From contig JAXHUR010000014.1 in the NCBI GenBank assembly GCA_034189505.1, positions 1 to 52,268 on the forward strand: a stretch of DNA of 52,268 nt, in the 5' to 3' direction. The DNA is from Geoalkalibacter_A sp034189505 (lineage in GTDB: Bacteria; Desulfobacterota; Desulfuromonadia; Desulfuromonadales; Geoalkalibacteraceae). Under the pieces are notes generated by a model, which was not told where the DNA came from, searched no databases, and saw only the letters and a list, made by a program, of their open reading frames with translations. Below, one piece after another: positions 41,315-50,713 of this stretch; position 1 is the stretch's first letter, and each line of letters begins with the position of its first letter. The translations under genes were made by a program, and so were the position numbers.

Positions 41315-42625
41315 ATGAAATCTCTGATGCGTAAAACAGGCTCTTTTCTGATGGTTCTTTTTTTTCTGGCACTGATTGCCGGAGCTTTTATCTATTTCCG
41401 TGACACGGATGGACCGCAGATCACGATGGGGAGAGATCTCAAGTATGTCTCCGACAAGGCCTTAAAGGCCCAATTCCAGGATGATGCCGGGCTCAGGCAT
41501 GTTGTTGTCGAGGTGAGCCAGAATGGTGTCACAAAGGAATTGTTTGTTAAAAATTTCGATGTCGGTGTGGCACAGAGCACCGAGGAATTTTCCCTGCAGG
41601 GGGCGCAGTTGCGCGATGGACCGGTGGAACTGCGTATTCGTGCCACAGATCGTTCGATTTATCGCTTTGGTGCCGGCAATACCAATGAAGTTGTACTGAA
41701 CCTGACGTATGACGGGACGCCGCCGCGCCTCGATGTGCTCAGTACTGCACATAACATCAACCAGGGAGGCAGCGGGCTCATCGTCTATACGGCCAATGAG
41801 CAAATAGAAAAATCGGGCATTCGCGTCGGCGACATTTTTTTCCCGGGTTATCGCCTGACGGACGGCAATTATGCCTGCCTGTTTGCATTCCCTCATGACA
41901 TGCCTTCGTCCGATTTCGCCCCGCGGCTTGTTGCGGTGGATCTTGCCGGCAACGAAGGGCTGGGGGGATTCTACTATCACTCGAACGCCCGGCAGTTCCG
42001 CCGCGACCGCATCAATATTTCCGATAATTTTCTCAACACCAAGATGGTTCAGTATGAAAAGCAGTTTCCCGAAGCGAAAACTCCGCTTGACGTTTTTCTT
42101 GCGGTCAATCGCAATATGAGGGTTGAGAACCGCCGGCAATTGCAGGAAATCGGGCGTCGCACGGCCTCCGATCCGCTGTGGGATGATACCTTTATCCGTA
42201 TGAGCGGGGCCCCAATGGCGCAATTTGGAGACTACCGCAGCTACTATTACCAGGGGAACAAGATCGATGAACAGACTCACCTGGGGACCGACCTGGCTTC
42301 AACGCAGCATGCCGCTGTGCCGGCCGCCAATGACGGTGTGGTCGTTCTGGCTGATTTTTTTGGAATCTATGGGAATTGCGTGATCATTGATCATGGTCTC
42401 GGATTGCAGACCATTTATGCCCATCTGTCTCAGATTGAAGTTGCTGAGGGTGACTCTGTCAAACAGGGAGACACGGTGGGGCGAACCGGAGCGACCGGCA
42501 TGGCAGGTGGCGATCATCTGCATTTCGGCGTTGCTGTTTCAGGTATCCCTGTGAATCCCATTGAATGGTGGGATGGCAGCTGGATCCGGAACAACATGAC
42601 CAGCAAACTGGAGCGGGCGCAGTAA
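41315..42625 (+). CDS. M23-family metallopeptidase (LytM-like)
   Basis: A 436-residue protein with an N-terminal membrane anchor (FLMVLFFLALIAGAFIYF, about 11-28), a long periplasmic region with beta-rich domain, and a C-terminal M23 domain (about 320-425). The zinc-site motifs HLGTDLAST (HxxxD) and HLHFGV (HxH) are intact, with YAHLSQI between them. Enzymes with all ligands cut peptidoglycan cross-links; the exact target bond is not known. The gene stands alone and converges with the ATP-grasp-like gene. Confidence 0.92.
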   Translation: MKSLMRKTGSFLMVLFFLALIAGAFIYFRDTDGPQITMGRDLKYVSDKALKAQFQDDAGLRHVVVEVSQNGVTKELFVKNFDVGVAQSTEEFSLQGAQLRDGPVELRIRATDRSIYRFGAGNTNEVVLNLTYDGTPPRLDVLSTAHNINQGGSGLIVYTANEQIEKSGIRVGDIFFPGYRLTDGNYACLFAFPHDMPSSDFAPRLVAVDLAGNEGLGGFYYHSNARQFRRDRINISDNFLNTKMVQYEKQFPEAKTPLDVFLAVNRNMRVENRRQLQEIGRRTASDPLWDDTFIRMSGAPMAQFGDYRSYYYQGNKIDEQTHLGTDLASTQHAAVPAANDGVVVLADFFGIYGNCVIIDHGLGLQTIYAHLSQIEVAEGDSVKQGDTVGRTGATGMAGGDHLHFGVAVSGIPVNPIEWWDGSWIRNNMTSKLERAQ

Positions 42626-42665
42626 GACATCAAGGCAGAAAAGCAGGGTGATCAGCAGGGTATTG

Positions 42666-43814
42666 TTATTCCGCCAGGTTGTCGCCGTTCACCATGACAG
42701 GGGCAAAACCACTGCCTTCAGAACTCATGTTGGTCACCTGCCCGCGATAGACGCGGGAGGTGACGGCAAAAACCCGGTCTCGGTAAGCAAACAGGCGGAA
42801 GTCCACTTTGTGGGGTTTTTCCTGCCCCGGCAGAGTCAGTTGCGAAGGTGGGACCAGCGTTTGCGCAAGGGTGTCTTGATCCGGCAGGGTTTCGAACCGC
42901 TTGCGGCTGATCTTGGCCCCGATGTAAACCCCGCGGCTGCCGAAACGCGAAACCGGCTTGAAAACCAGCTCTTTTCGCTGCTGCCAGGCCCGCTCCCGCC
43001 CCAGTTGCGACAGCAGGGTGCTGTATGGAACCAGACGTTGCACTGTCTCGAGAATTCTCCTGTTCGCACACACCGCTTTCATCCATTCAGACTCCGACCA
43101 CATCACCATGCGTCTTTTATCGCCCAGCAATGCATAAGTGAAGGGGTTGGGGGTCAGGCATACGCGCCTGTTCCGGTAGGCCTCGCGAACAGCTGACATC
43201 TCATCCGTCTCGAGGTAAAAATCACAATGCCGGTTATAGATCAGATCAATCGGCTCCCCCTGAAAATAGATGCCGTTCATATCAGCATACAATTCTGCGG
43301 GATCTGCAATGGTCGCTTTGACTCCCCAGGATTCGAAAAGGTCTGCGAAGGCCTGCATCTCCGGGTAAAGGTGCTGCTCCGACGGATTTTCATCCAGGAC
43401 AAGGATGTGGCGGGGTTTTATGTTCCTGTCCCCGCGAAAACGGCGCAATTCCTCGGCGAAGGTTTCCAGCAGCTGATTGCATCTGCGTGGGGATGGAGCC
43501 TTTTTGTGAAGAACGTTTTCACTGGCATTTTCGGGGGAGTTCGAGAGCCAGCTCGGCAGTATGCCGCCGGCATTGGTGTTGACCTCAATCAGACGGGGGC
43601 CCTGCTCGGTGACATGAAAATCATACCCCATCATGACCGAATCGTGCCCAGGGTCGAAACCTGCAATCGGAGGGACTTCGGATTGAACGGCAGAGCGGTA
43701 TTGCGGCAACTGGGACAGACGGTAGAGCGACCGGACCAGGCGTATCATTTCGGCGAGATCTCCGCATTTGAGCGGGACGGGCTGGCGTATGATGACTGAT
43801 GATAAGTCGGACAT
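42666..43814 (-). CDS. ATP-grasp-like protein of unknown function
   Basis: A 382-residue protein that appears to have a permuted ATP-grasp fold: LVFKPVSRFGSRGVYIGAKIS near 287-307 looks like the nucleotide-binding lysine and glycine-loop, and the end has VDFRLFAYRDRVFAV with metal-binding acids. The N-terminal HVTEQGPRLIEVNTNAGG segment would then be the third ATP-grasp motif (E-x-N) placed first, which fits circular permutation. The substrate is unknown. RBS CGGAG lies 6 bp before the start. A dispersed repeat (copy B) lies 22 bp upstream. Confidence 0.6.
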   Translation of the reverse strand: MSDLSSVIIRQPVPLKCGDLAEMIRLVRSLYRLSQLPQYRSAVQSEVPPIAGFDPGHDSVMMGYDFHVTEQGPRLIEVNTNAGGILPSWLSNSPENASENVLHKKAPSPRRCNQLLETFAEELRRFRGDRNIKPRHILVLDENPSEQHLYPEMQAFADLFESWGVKATIADPAELYADMNGIYFQGEPIDLIYNRHCDFYLETDEMSAVREAYRNRRVCLTPNPFTYALLGDKRRMVMWSESEWMKAVCANRRILETVQRLVPYSTLLSQLGRERAWQQRKELVFKPVSRFGSRGVYIGAKISRKRFETLPDQDTLAQTLVPPSQLTLPGQEKPHKVDFRLFAYRDRVFAVTSRVYRGQVTNMSSEGSGFAPVMVNGDNLAE

Positions 43815-43835
43815 AAAGGCTCCGAAGGTGTAAAC

Positions 43836-43874
43836 TGTTCAGCATGGGAGTTACACCCCCGCGAAGTGAATAGC
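43836..43874 (+). repeat. Dispersed repeat copy B
   Basis: It reads TGTTCAGCATGGGAGTTACA, then CCCCCGCGAAGTGAATAG, matching copies A and C over about 38 bp. It lies just upstream of the ATP-grasp-like gene. Confidence 0.65.
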
Positions 43875-43891
43875 GCCCAGAAAGTTAAGGC

Positions 43892-43906
43892 AGATGGCGT
43901 TGCAAA
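43892..43906 (+). repeat. Solo end of the dispersed inverted-repeat element
   Basis: GATGGCGTTGCAAAA matches the left tip of the element at 5919-6048 at 14 of 15 bases. No opposite end was found nearby, so it may be a remnant or chance. Confidence 0.3.
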
Positions 43907-43948
43907 ATTGCATAGACTGTTGCAATGCTGTCCTTGTCAGCTGAGGCA

Positions 43949-45562
43949 TCAGGGCAGGGGAATGCAGATTCGGACACGGGTTCCCTGCCCGGGTTCACTC
44001 TCGATCTGAAGAGATCCGTTATGGCTCTCAACGATGCGGGAGCAGAGAGAAAGACTCAGGCCCGCTGTTTTGCCCACCGGCGCTGAAAACGGTTTTCTGA
44101 AGTTTTCCAGCTCATCGTGACTGATGCCGTGCCCGCTGTCCTGAACGAGAATGCAGACCTGCTGATCCTGATGATATGTCGCAAGAGTCAGCAGGCCGCC
44201 GTTGGGCATGGCGTCTATCGCATTGTTGATCACCGCACGCACACAGTAACTCAGCTGTTTATAGTCGATGCGCACCTGAGGAAGTGTTTCGCCCATCTCC
44301 ATTCGAGTTTTAATCCCCACCCGGTTGAGTTCGTCGTGCAGTTCACCGTGAACCGATCGCACCAGGTGATTAATATCCCATGCATCCAGAGTCGGAAAAA
44401 GGTCGTCCGAATAACTGATCGCCTCGTTCAGAAATTCTTCGAGTTTACGCGTTTCGCGTACGATGGATTCGATGAGATGCCTGCGATTATCCTGCTCCGG
44501 AATGTTTTTGCCAAGGGAGCGGGCGAACCCCCCGATAATCGTCAAAGGGTTGCGCACATTATGGGAGAAGTGAGAGACGATTTTCCCCACCAGCGCCATT
44601 TTTTCCATCCTCAAGATCAACATCTGCTGTTCTTCAAGGCGGCGATTTGCTTCTTTTACCTTGTCGAGTTCTTCCTGAAGCTGCTCGTGCAGGGCCGCGC
44701 GCTCGATGGCAAAGGAGACCGGCAAAGCGAAGTTTTCCAGGGAAGCAAGGTCGTTCTCAGAAATAGGGCGGGTGTTGATAATGTTGTCGGCGAGCAGCAA
44801 CCCGACGCGGCGGCTACGGCTTTTAAGGGGAACAAGAATGATTTCCGCCACCTCGAGTGCAGCGACCTGATCGGCCTGAATGCCGGGTTCTTCCGACAGG
44901 TTATGGATTAAACGGGATGCTCCGCTGTTGAGCGTTTCGATAAACGGGTGATCGGAGTCGCTTAAAGGCACGGACAGGCAGTCGAGCAGGTCGCGGAAAA
45001 CCTCTTTTTCCGAGGCAAATTTCTGTTCAAAAAAACGTTGCGCCATCTCCTGAAGACTGAAGCGGTTTTCTTCAATCTCCTGCCAGATGCGAGATGCGTC
45101 CTCCCTTCGCCTTGGGCCGACGGCTACATAGCCTTCGAGATTGCGGCGCTCTTTGTCGACCAGCAGAAGGATCGCCCTGTTGAGCCCGAATCCCTGCCCT
45201 GCCGTGATCGCTGTCAAAGCCAGCGAAATAATCTCATCGAGGTCGAGGGAAGATTGTATGGTGGAACTGACTTCGTGAAGAAACTGGAATTCCCGATTGC
45301 GGGCTTCGAGGTCTGATTGCAGAAACTGATTTTGGATGCGCCGCCGCTTGAGTTCATCTACGGCGAGGTGGAATAGCTCAGGAATATCACTGTGGCCCTG
45401 CGGTCCAAGTTCTTCCATGTCTCTCAGAAAATTCTGGCAGTCGAAGCATTTTTCCCGGATGCGGCGTGTTCGATCGGCAAGCAGATCTTCGTCCCCCGGT
45501 TGCAGGCGACGGCACTGCGACATTGAGTCCAGATCAGAATTCCAGCAGCAATGCGGTGACAA
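43949..45562 (-). CDS. Orphan GAF-domain sensor histidine kinase
   Basis: A 537-residue soluble two-component kinase. Residues about 15-50 contain four cysteines (C17, C39 and C42 plus a CC pair at 5-6), a possible metal or redox site. A GAF domain covers about 95-275, a coiled coil about 280-315, and the kinase core follows: H324 in HFSHNVRNPL, then NNAIDAM, DSGHGI and GLSLSLC with a final GTRVRICIPLP. No transmembrane segment was seen. Start is uncertain: TTG 45562 has GGAG upstream, ATG 45523 is in frame without one. No response regulator is adjacent. Confidence 0.87.
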   Translation of the reverse strand: MSPHCCWNSDLDSMSQCRRLQPGDEDLLADRTRRIREKCFDCQNFLRDMEELGPQGHSDIPELFHLAVDELKRRRIQNQFLQSDLEARNREFQFLHEVSSTIQSSLDLDEIISLALTAITAGQGFGLNRAILLLVDKERRNLEGYVAVGPRRREDASRIWQEIEENRFSLQEMAQRFFEQKFASEKEVFRDLLDCLSVPLSDSDHPFIETLNSGASRLIHNLSEEPGIQADQVAALEVAEIILVPLKSRSRRVGLLLADNIINTRPISENDLASLENFALPVSFAIERAALHEQLQEELDKVKEANRRLEEQQMLILRMEKMALVGKIVSHFSHNVRNPLTIIGGFARSLGKNIPEQDNRRHLIESIVRETRKLEEFLNEAISYSDDLFPTLDAWDINHLVRSVHGELHDELNRVGIKTRMEMGETLPQVRIDYKQLSYCVRAVINNAIDAMPNGGLLTLATYHQDQQVCILVQDSGHGISHDELENFRKPFSAPVGKTAGLSLSLCSRIVESHNGSLQIESEPGQGTRVRICIPLP

Positions 45563-45671
45563 AGAGGTTATTCTCCGTAATAGGGGCAGTGATTCCTACC
45601 GCCGTGCGAAAGATCATCGTGAACAGATCACTACCTTAAATGTTACTTTAAGGGTCTGGGGTGGGGCAAGC

Positions 45672-45698
45672 AAAAAGCCGGCTCCAGTGGCCGGCTTT
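45672..45698 (-). terminator. Rho-independent terminator for the minus-strand hypothetical gene
   Basis: On the minus strand, AAAGCCGGC and GCCGGCTTTTT form a strong stem around CACTGGA, followed by T residues. It lies about 40 bp after the stop of the gene at 45739-46077. Confidence 0.75.
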
Positions 45699-45738
45699 CC
45701 GAAGGTCGAAAAGAAGAGAAGAGGCAACAGGCGAAGAG

Positions 45739-46077
45739 TCAGGCTTCTCCAAAGCCGAAAATCTTGCGCGCCACCTGCATCAGTGAAGGCTTGTAGGTCT
45801 GTGGTTCTGTTTGAGCGAACAATGCTTCACGCTCTTCCGGGGAAATCTGGACATCGATGGTTCCGAGATTAGACTCGCTGAGCTTCTGCGCTATTTCGGA
45901 AAATTCAACGGAATCGCTTTTCCGAACCGAAGACGAGGATTCAGCAACTTTTGATGCGGACACCGCCGCCGGGTCAGGTGCCTTGCCGATCTGAGCATTG
46001 GAAGACGTCTGCTGCGCCTGATTCTGCTGCGCCTGGAAGCCCTGGAGCCAGTTGATAAGATTGGAAGCGATGTTCAT
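45739..46077 (-). CDS. Hypothetical protein, low-complexity N-terminus
   Basis: A 112-residue protein not recognised. The first 20 residues could form an amphipathic helix; residues 18-60 are rich in Q, S, A and K and probably disordered. The end DSVEFSEIAQKLSES, followed by IDVQISPEERE, looks structured. The start has a weak RBS. A good terminator downstream supports a real gene. The pattern recalls small flagellar or export-related regulators, but no motif proves that. Confidence 0.6.
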   Translation of the reverse strand: MNIASNLINWLQGFQAQQNQAQQTSSNAQIGKAPDPAAVSASKVAESSSSVRKSDSVEFSEIAQKLSESNLGTIDVQISPEEREALFAQTEPQTYKPSLMQVARKIFGFGEA

Positions 46078-46395
46078 AACGCATACCCATTTAAGGTGGA
46101 ATTCGTGGAATTCAATGATTAGGTATTATTTATATTCAGAAGATAATTGATAGCCAGAGCTTTTTCAACAAAAAAATGAATCTCATCATTAGTTTTTTGT
46201 ATTTTTTCAGGGATGGATTGCTTCATCCGAAAAAAGAGGGGGATAAAGAGATGTTCAATCGGCAATTATGGCGTAAAATACCAGCAGATTCCTCCATGAG
46301 GCCGCCTCTTCAGAAACGGCTGGGTGGTCGCCGCTGAAGTTGCGGTTCCTGCAATGAGAGGGGGACGATCACTCTTGTATTTTTCGGGAAAGGAT
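46078..46395 (+). other. 318-bp gene-free stretch upstream of pepN
   Basis: It holds a 9-bp tandem repeat GTGGAATTC at 46096-46104 and 46105-46113, an AT-rich segment (46110-46220), and the leader of pepN. No open frame with a good start, RNA or clear promoter was recognised. Confidence 0.6.
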
Positions 46396-49059
46396 ATGAT
46401 GAAAAAAAACAAAGCCCTCCGCCTGGAAGATTATTGCCCCGCGCCCTACCTGGTTGATTCCGTCGATCTTCGCTTCGAACTCGACCCTGCTGCAACGCTG
46501 GTGCGGGCAACCCTTGCAATGAGGCGCAATCCCGAAGCGGATCCCAACCAGGATCGGCTCATCCTTGACGGAAACCACCTTGATCTGAGCTCCATCCGGC
46601 TGGATGGGCGGGAGCTCGATGCGGATCGCTTCCAGGTTGATGAAACACACCTCGCTATTGCAGGCGTACCGGAGACGTTCACGCTGGAAACAGAAGTGGT
46701 CATCCACCCGGAAGAAAATACTGCGTTGGAAGGGCTGTATCTGTCCGGCGGGAATTTCTGTACTCAGTGCGAGCCGGAAGGGTTTCGGCGCATCACCTAT
46801 TTCCCTGATCGCCCGGATGTCATGGCGACTTACCGGGTGACCCTGGTGGCCCAGCGAGAGCAGTTTCCGGTTCTGCTCTCCAACGGCAACCTGGTGGCCC
46901 ACGGCGACCTCGACGCAGGGCGCCACTTTGCCGAGTGGGAGGACCCGTTTCGCAAGCCTTCCTATCTTTTCGCCCTGGTCGGCGGGAAGCTCTCCTGCCT
47001 GGCAGACAGCTATACCTCAGCGTCGGGCCGTTCCATCACCCTTCAGGTCTATGCAGATGCCCGTCATCTCGGTCAGTGCGCCCATGCCATGAAGTCGCTT
47101 AAGCAGGCGATGCGATGGGATGAGCAGCGTTTCGGCCTGGAGTGCGATCTGGATCAGTACATGGTCGTGGCAGCCGATGATTTCAATATGGGCGCCATGG
47201 AGAACAAGGGACTCAACATCTTCAATTCAAAATATGTGCTGGCGGCGTCGGAAACAGCCACTGACGCTGATTTTCAGAACATTACCAGCGTGATCGGTCA
47301 TGAATACTTCCATAACTGGACCGGCAACCGCGTAACCTGCCGCGACTGGTTTCAGCTCAGCCTGAAAGAGGGATTGACTGTTTTTCGCGACCAGGAATTC
47401 AGCGCCGACATGACCGCGCGCCCCATTCAGCGCATCTCGGATGTCCGCATTATCCGTGGACCTCAGTTTGCGGAGGATGCGGGTCCGATGGCGCACCCGG
47501 TGCGCCCCCGCTCTTACGTGGAGATCAACAACTTCTATACCCTGACGGTGTACAACAAGGGGGCCGAAGTGATCCGCATGATCCATACCCTGTTGGGGGA
47601 AAAGGCCTTCCGCGCCGGGATGGACCTTTATTTCCAGCGCCATGACGGACAGGCCGTGACCACCGAGGATTTTGTGCGCGTCATGGAGGATGCGAGCGGC
47701 ATCGATCTGGCCCAATTTCGCCTGTGGTATGAACAGGCGGGGACTCCCGAGGTTCATGTGGAGCGCCACTACGATACGGAGCGGCAGCGCTATCGCCTCA
47801 CCTTCACTCAAAGCTGCCCGCCGACACCCGGACAATCCAACAAGGAGCCGTTTCATATCCCTGTCGCCGTCGGCCTGCTCGACCGCAGGGGGCGCTCCAT
47901 GCATCTGCAGCTGGAGGGTGAAGCCAGGGCGAAGGAGACACGGGCCAGGGTTCTGAGCCTGACTCAGGCGTGCCAGACTTTTGAGTTTGTCGATGTGAAG
48001 CAGGAGCCGGTCCCGTCCCTTCTGCGCGGATTCTCGGCGCCCGTCAAGATGAAGTGCGACTATACCGATGAGGAACTCGCGTTCCTGGCCGGGCATGATG
48101 AAGATGAATTCAATCGCTGGGATGCCGGACAACAGCTCGCCGTCCGCATTCTGCTGCGCCTGGTTGACGATCTGCGCGAGGGGCGGCCGCTGCAGGCAGA
48201 TAATCGTCTGACCGATGCTTTGCGGGACACGCTGGAGAATCCTCGTCTTGACCGGGCTTTTAAAGCCCAATGCCTGATCCTGCCGGATGAGAACTATCTG
48301 GCGGACCAGATGGAGGTTGCCGACCCCTCTGCCATTCATCACGCCCGCCAATGGCTGAGAGAGCATCTGGCTGCGGATCTGCGCAAAACGCTTCTTAATA
48401 CCTGGCAGGATAACCTCGAAGCCGATCCGCAGCAGGTCGACGCGGCTACGGTCGGTCGGCGTTCTCTGAAAAATGCCTGTTTGAGCTATCTCTCACTGCT
48501 TGACGACGAAATCTTCATCGAGCTGTGCGCCAACCAGGCGCAGCTGGCTCACAATATGACCGATGTCCTTGCTGCACTCGGCATCCTCACGCATCGGGAC
48601 TGCCCCCAGCGCGAAGAGCAGATGGCCGCCTTTTATCGCAAATGGAAGAGTGAGCCGCTGGTCATCGACAAGTGGCTGAGCCTGCAGGCGCAGTCTTCGC
48701 TGCCGCAGACCCCGCAGATCGTCGAAAATCTGCTGCGGCATGAAGCGTTCAATATCAAGAACCCGAATCGCGTGCGTGCCCTGATCGGTGCTTTCTGTCA
48801 GGGAAATCCCTATCACTTTCATGCGCAGGATGGACGCGGATATGCCTTCCTGGCAGATCGGATCCTGGAGATCGATTCCTTCAATCCGCAGGTCGCCGCA
48901 AGGCTGACGACGCCGCTGGGGCGTTGGCGGCGCTATGATGCCGGACGACAGCAGTTGATGAAGACACAGCTCGAGCGGATTGCCGCCCGGGAAGATCTTT
49001 CCCGCGATGCCGGCGAGATCGTCGAAAAAAGCCTGGCGTCCCTGGAGAACGATTCATGA
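46396..49059 (+). CDS. pepN: Aminopeptidase N (M1 family)
   Basis: An 887-residue zinc aminopeptidase that removes N-terminal residues from peptides. The exopeptidase motif GAMENKG is at 266-272 and the zinc site HEYFHNWTGNR at 302-312 (H302, E303, H306), with E325 in KEGLTVF. Motifs and length match the E. coli PepN subgroup rather than eukaryotic APN. The start at 46396 (MMKKNKALR) follows GGAAAGG; in-frame upstream codons to 46324 are not supported. The stop overlaps the next frame (relic) by 4 bp. Confidence 0.96.
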   Translation: MMKKNKALRLEDYCPAPYLVDSVDLRFELDPAATLVRATLAMRRNPEADPNQDRLILDGNHLDLSSIRLDGRELDADRFQVDETHLAIAGVPETFTLETEVVIHPEENTALEGLYLSGGNFCTQCEPEGFRRITYFPDRPDVMATYRVTLVAQREQFPVLLSNGNLVAHGDLDAGRHFAEWEDPFRKPSYLFALVGGKLSCLADSYTSASGRSITLQVYADARHLGQCAHAMKSLKQAMRWDEQRFGLECDLDQYMVVAADDFNMGAMENKGLNIFNSKYVLAASETATDADFQNITSVIGHEYFHNWTGNRVTCRDWFQLSLKEGLTVFRDQEFSADMTARPIQRISDVRIIRGPQFAEDAGPMAHPVRPRSYVEINNFYTLTVYNKGAEVIRMIHTLLGEKAFRAGMDLYFQRHDGQAVTTEDFVRVMEDASGIDLAQFRLWYEQAGTPEVHVERHYDTERQRYRLTFTQSCPPTPGQSNKEPFHIPVAVGLLDRRGRSMHLQLEGEARAKETRARVLSLTQACQTFEFVDVKQEPVPSLLRGFSAPVKMKCDYTDEELAFLAGHDEDEFNRWDAGQQLAVRILLRLVDDLREGRPLQADNRLTDALRDTLENPRLDRAFKAQCLILPDENYLADQMEVADPSAIHHARQWLREHLAADLRKTLLNTWQDNLEADPQQVDAATVGRRSLKNACLSYLSLLDDEIFIELCANQAQLAHNMTDVLAALGILTHRDCPQREEQMAAFYRKWKSEPLVIDKWLSLQAQSSLPQTPQIVENLLRHEAFNIKNPNRVRALIGAFCQGNPYHFHAQDGRGYAFLADRILEIDSFNPQVAARLTTPLGRWRRYDAGRQQLMKTQLERIAAREDLSRDAGEIVEKSLASLENDS

Positions 49060-49236
49060 ACGGCGTTTTTATCGTCGGCTGTGGAGGGCTCGGGAGAGAA
49101 GTCGCCGCACTCTGGCTGGAAAAAGGGCAGAGAGTGGCTGCCCTGGTGCGGCAACCCCATCCTCCAGGTTTCTTTACGTTATCCGGAACTACTTTCCGGT
49201 CTCAATGCCTGCCGAGAGCAGGACGAAAACGATTGA
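49056..49236 (+). pseudogene. Relic of a NAD(P)-binding epimerase/dehydratase, internal deletion
   Basis: Frame 1 from 49056 gives MNGVFIVGCGGLGREVAALW, a good Rossmann start with GxGxxG, for about 34 residues. A second frame ending at 49236 gives about 24 residues with RYPELLSGLNACREQ, like the C-terminus of SDR-type epimerases. The two fragments meet near 49160, so a gene of about 280 codons seems to have lost its middle by deletion. The 4-bp overlap with pepN suggests it was once the second gene of that operon. The C-terminal assignment is tentative. Confidence 0.55.
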
Positions 49237-49254
49237 CTCCTTCCCGAGAAGCCC

Positions 49255-49476
49255 ATGTTCGTGACCTATTTTCGCATTGACCTGTCGGCGGAGGAATATC
49301 TGCGCTATTACAAAGGAACCGCCCGGTTCATTCAGGTGCGAGCCGAAGACGGCCGCAGGGTGCGCCTGCCGGCGGGCAATCTGCGTTCCTTTGTCACCGC
49401 TACCGGCATTCATGGGCGCTTTCGACTGTGTTTCGATGCATCTCATAAAATCATCAGCATCGACAAGGTGGGATAA
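49255..49476 (+). CDS. DUF2835 family protein
   Basis: A 73-residue protein matching the DUF2835 family: it starts with YFRIDLSAEEYLRYYKG, then V(R)AEDGRRVRLPAGNLR and FVTATGIHGRFRLCFDAS. These are small proteins without known function, mostly in gammaproteobacteria. Start ATG at 49255 follows the relic by 18 bp. Family match is from memory. Confidence 0.75.
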   Translation: MFVTYFRIDLSAEEYLRYYKGTARFIQVRAEDGRRVRLPAGNLRSFVTATGIHGRFRLCFDASHKIISIDKVG

Positions 49477-49857
49477 TCCACGGTTTTTTCCATATAGGAT
49501 ATATTAAACAAAAAGTGTTTTGCAGAAATGCGAAATCTTTTCGCTGAATTGCATAAAAATAGAATAATGCATGTCTGGCAATATGTTAGATCTAAAAATA
49601 TAAAGTCGTTTCTAGCTATAAAACTGGAAGCCTGAATATTTTTGCAATACAGCAAAGAAAAAATCCCACCCTTTAAGATCAAAGTGATACGATCCAAGTA
49701 GCTGTAAACAAAAGATTTGTACGATTTTAAAACTGTATTTTAAAATTTGGTACAGCTATTGCTCTTTCCTGGAGAAACGTATTTATCAGAGCCACACGAC
49801 AATGGGCAACCCTTGCAGACGGCTGGCATCTATAGACGCAACGGGCGGGAGGAGTGC
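49477..49857 (+). other. Gene-free AT-rich stretch
   Basis: From about 49480 to 49760 the DNA is strikingly AT-rich (many A and T runs), unlike the surrounding GC-rich genes; the remainder is the leader of the hydrolase gene. A weak TTGTAC (49717-49722) with an AT-rich downstream block is the only promoter-like signal. No open frame with a good start, repeat or RNA was recognised. Confidence 0.55.
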
Positions 49858-50706
49858 ATGAAAGCAAATATCAACGGGACGCAGATCGGGTACGACGACT
49901 TTGGCAAAGGACCGGCGGTGCTGTTTGTCCACGGCTACCCCTTGAACCGGAAAATGTGGCGCAAGCAGGTGGAGCCATTGGTCGCTGACGGTTTCCGCGT
50001 GATCCTGACCGACCTGCGTGGTTTCGGTGAAAGCGACATAGGCGCGGAAAACCCCGAGGGATTGTCCACGTACAGCGACGACCTTGTGGGGCTGCTTAAT
50101 TACCTGGGAATCGGTCGAGCAGTAGTGTGCGGCATTTCCATGGGAGGATATGTCCTTTTCGATCTTCTTGAGCGCTATCCTCAGCGCGTGGTCGGGGCCT
50201 GCTTTGTCGTGACGCGGCCGGTGGGCGACGATGTTCAGGAAAAAGTCAAGCGCGCCGAACTGCGAGCCGCTCTCGAAGCGGGGGAAACGGACAAGGTTCG
50301 CGAGGCTTTCCTGCAGGTGATGATGACACCGGGGAAGAGAAAATCACGTTCAGCGGATATGCGCGAAGTCTGCGAGTGGGTTCGCGGAGCCGACCCTCGC
50401 AGCCTGGCAGCCGGGCTGGAGGCGATCGGCCGGCGTAAAGACTACACGCCGATTCTGAAGAACCTCTCTCTGCCGACCCTGGTAGTCGGAGCCGACCAGG
50501 ATCAGGCGATGCACCCGCGCCACTCGGATCTGCTGGCCAGCCGTCTTCCCAATTGCTTCCGGTCAGTCAGCCTCAAAGGCGGGCACCTGGTCAACCTGGA
50601 AAAATTCCAGGCCTTCAACAAACATCTGCTGGAATTTTTACGCGGCATCGGCCCGGAGCCGGCGATTGACGACGAGGACGAGGAATTTATCGACCAACCT
50701 GTTTGA
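49858..50706 (+). CDS. Alpha/beta hydrolase
   Basis: A 282-residue alpha/beta-fold enzyme of the esterase/haloperoxidase type. The oxyanion motif FVHGYPLNR is at 23-31; the nucleophile elbow CGISMGGYV puts the serine at 94; the acid is likely in VVGADQDQAM, and the histidine in KGGHLVNLE. The start at 49858 follows GGGAGGAG. It has an acidic tail (DDEDEEF). No partner genes; specificity unknown. It lies after an AT-rich gap and converges with bioA. Confidence 0.88.
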   Translation: MKANINGTQIGYDDFGKGPAVLFVHGYPLNRKMWRKQVEPLVADGFRVILTDLRGFGESDIGAENPEGLSTYSDDLVGLLNYLGIGRAVVCGISMGGYVLFDLLERYPQRVVGACFVVTRPVGDDVQEKVKRAELRAALEAGETDKVREAFLQVMMTPGKRKSRSADMREVCEWVRGADPRSLAAGLEAIGRRKDYTPILKNLSLPTLVVGADQDQAMHPRHSDLLASRLPNCFRSVSLKGGHLVNLEKFQAFNKHLLEFLRGIGPEPAIDDEDEEFIDQPV

Positions 50707-50713
50707 GTATCAT

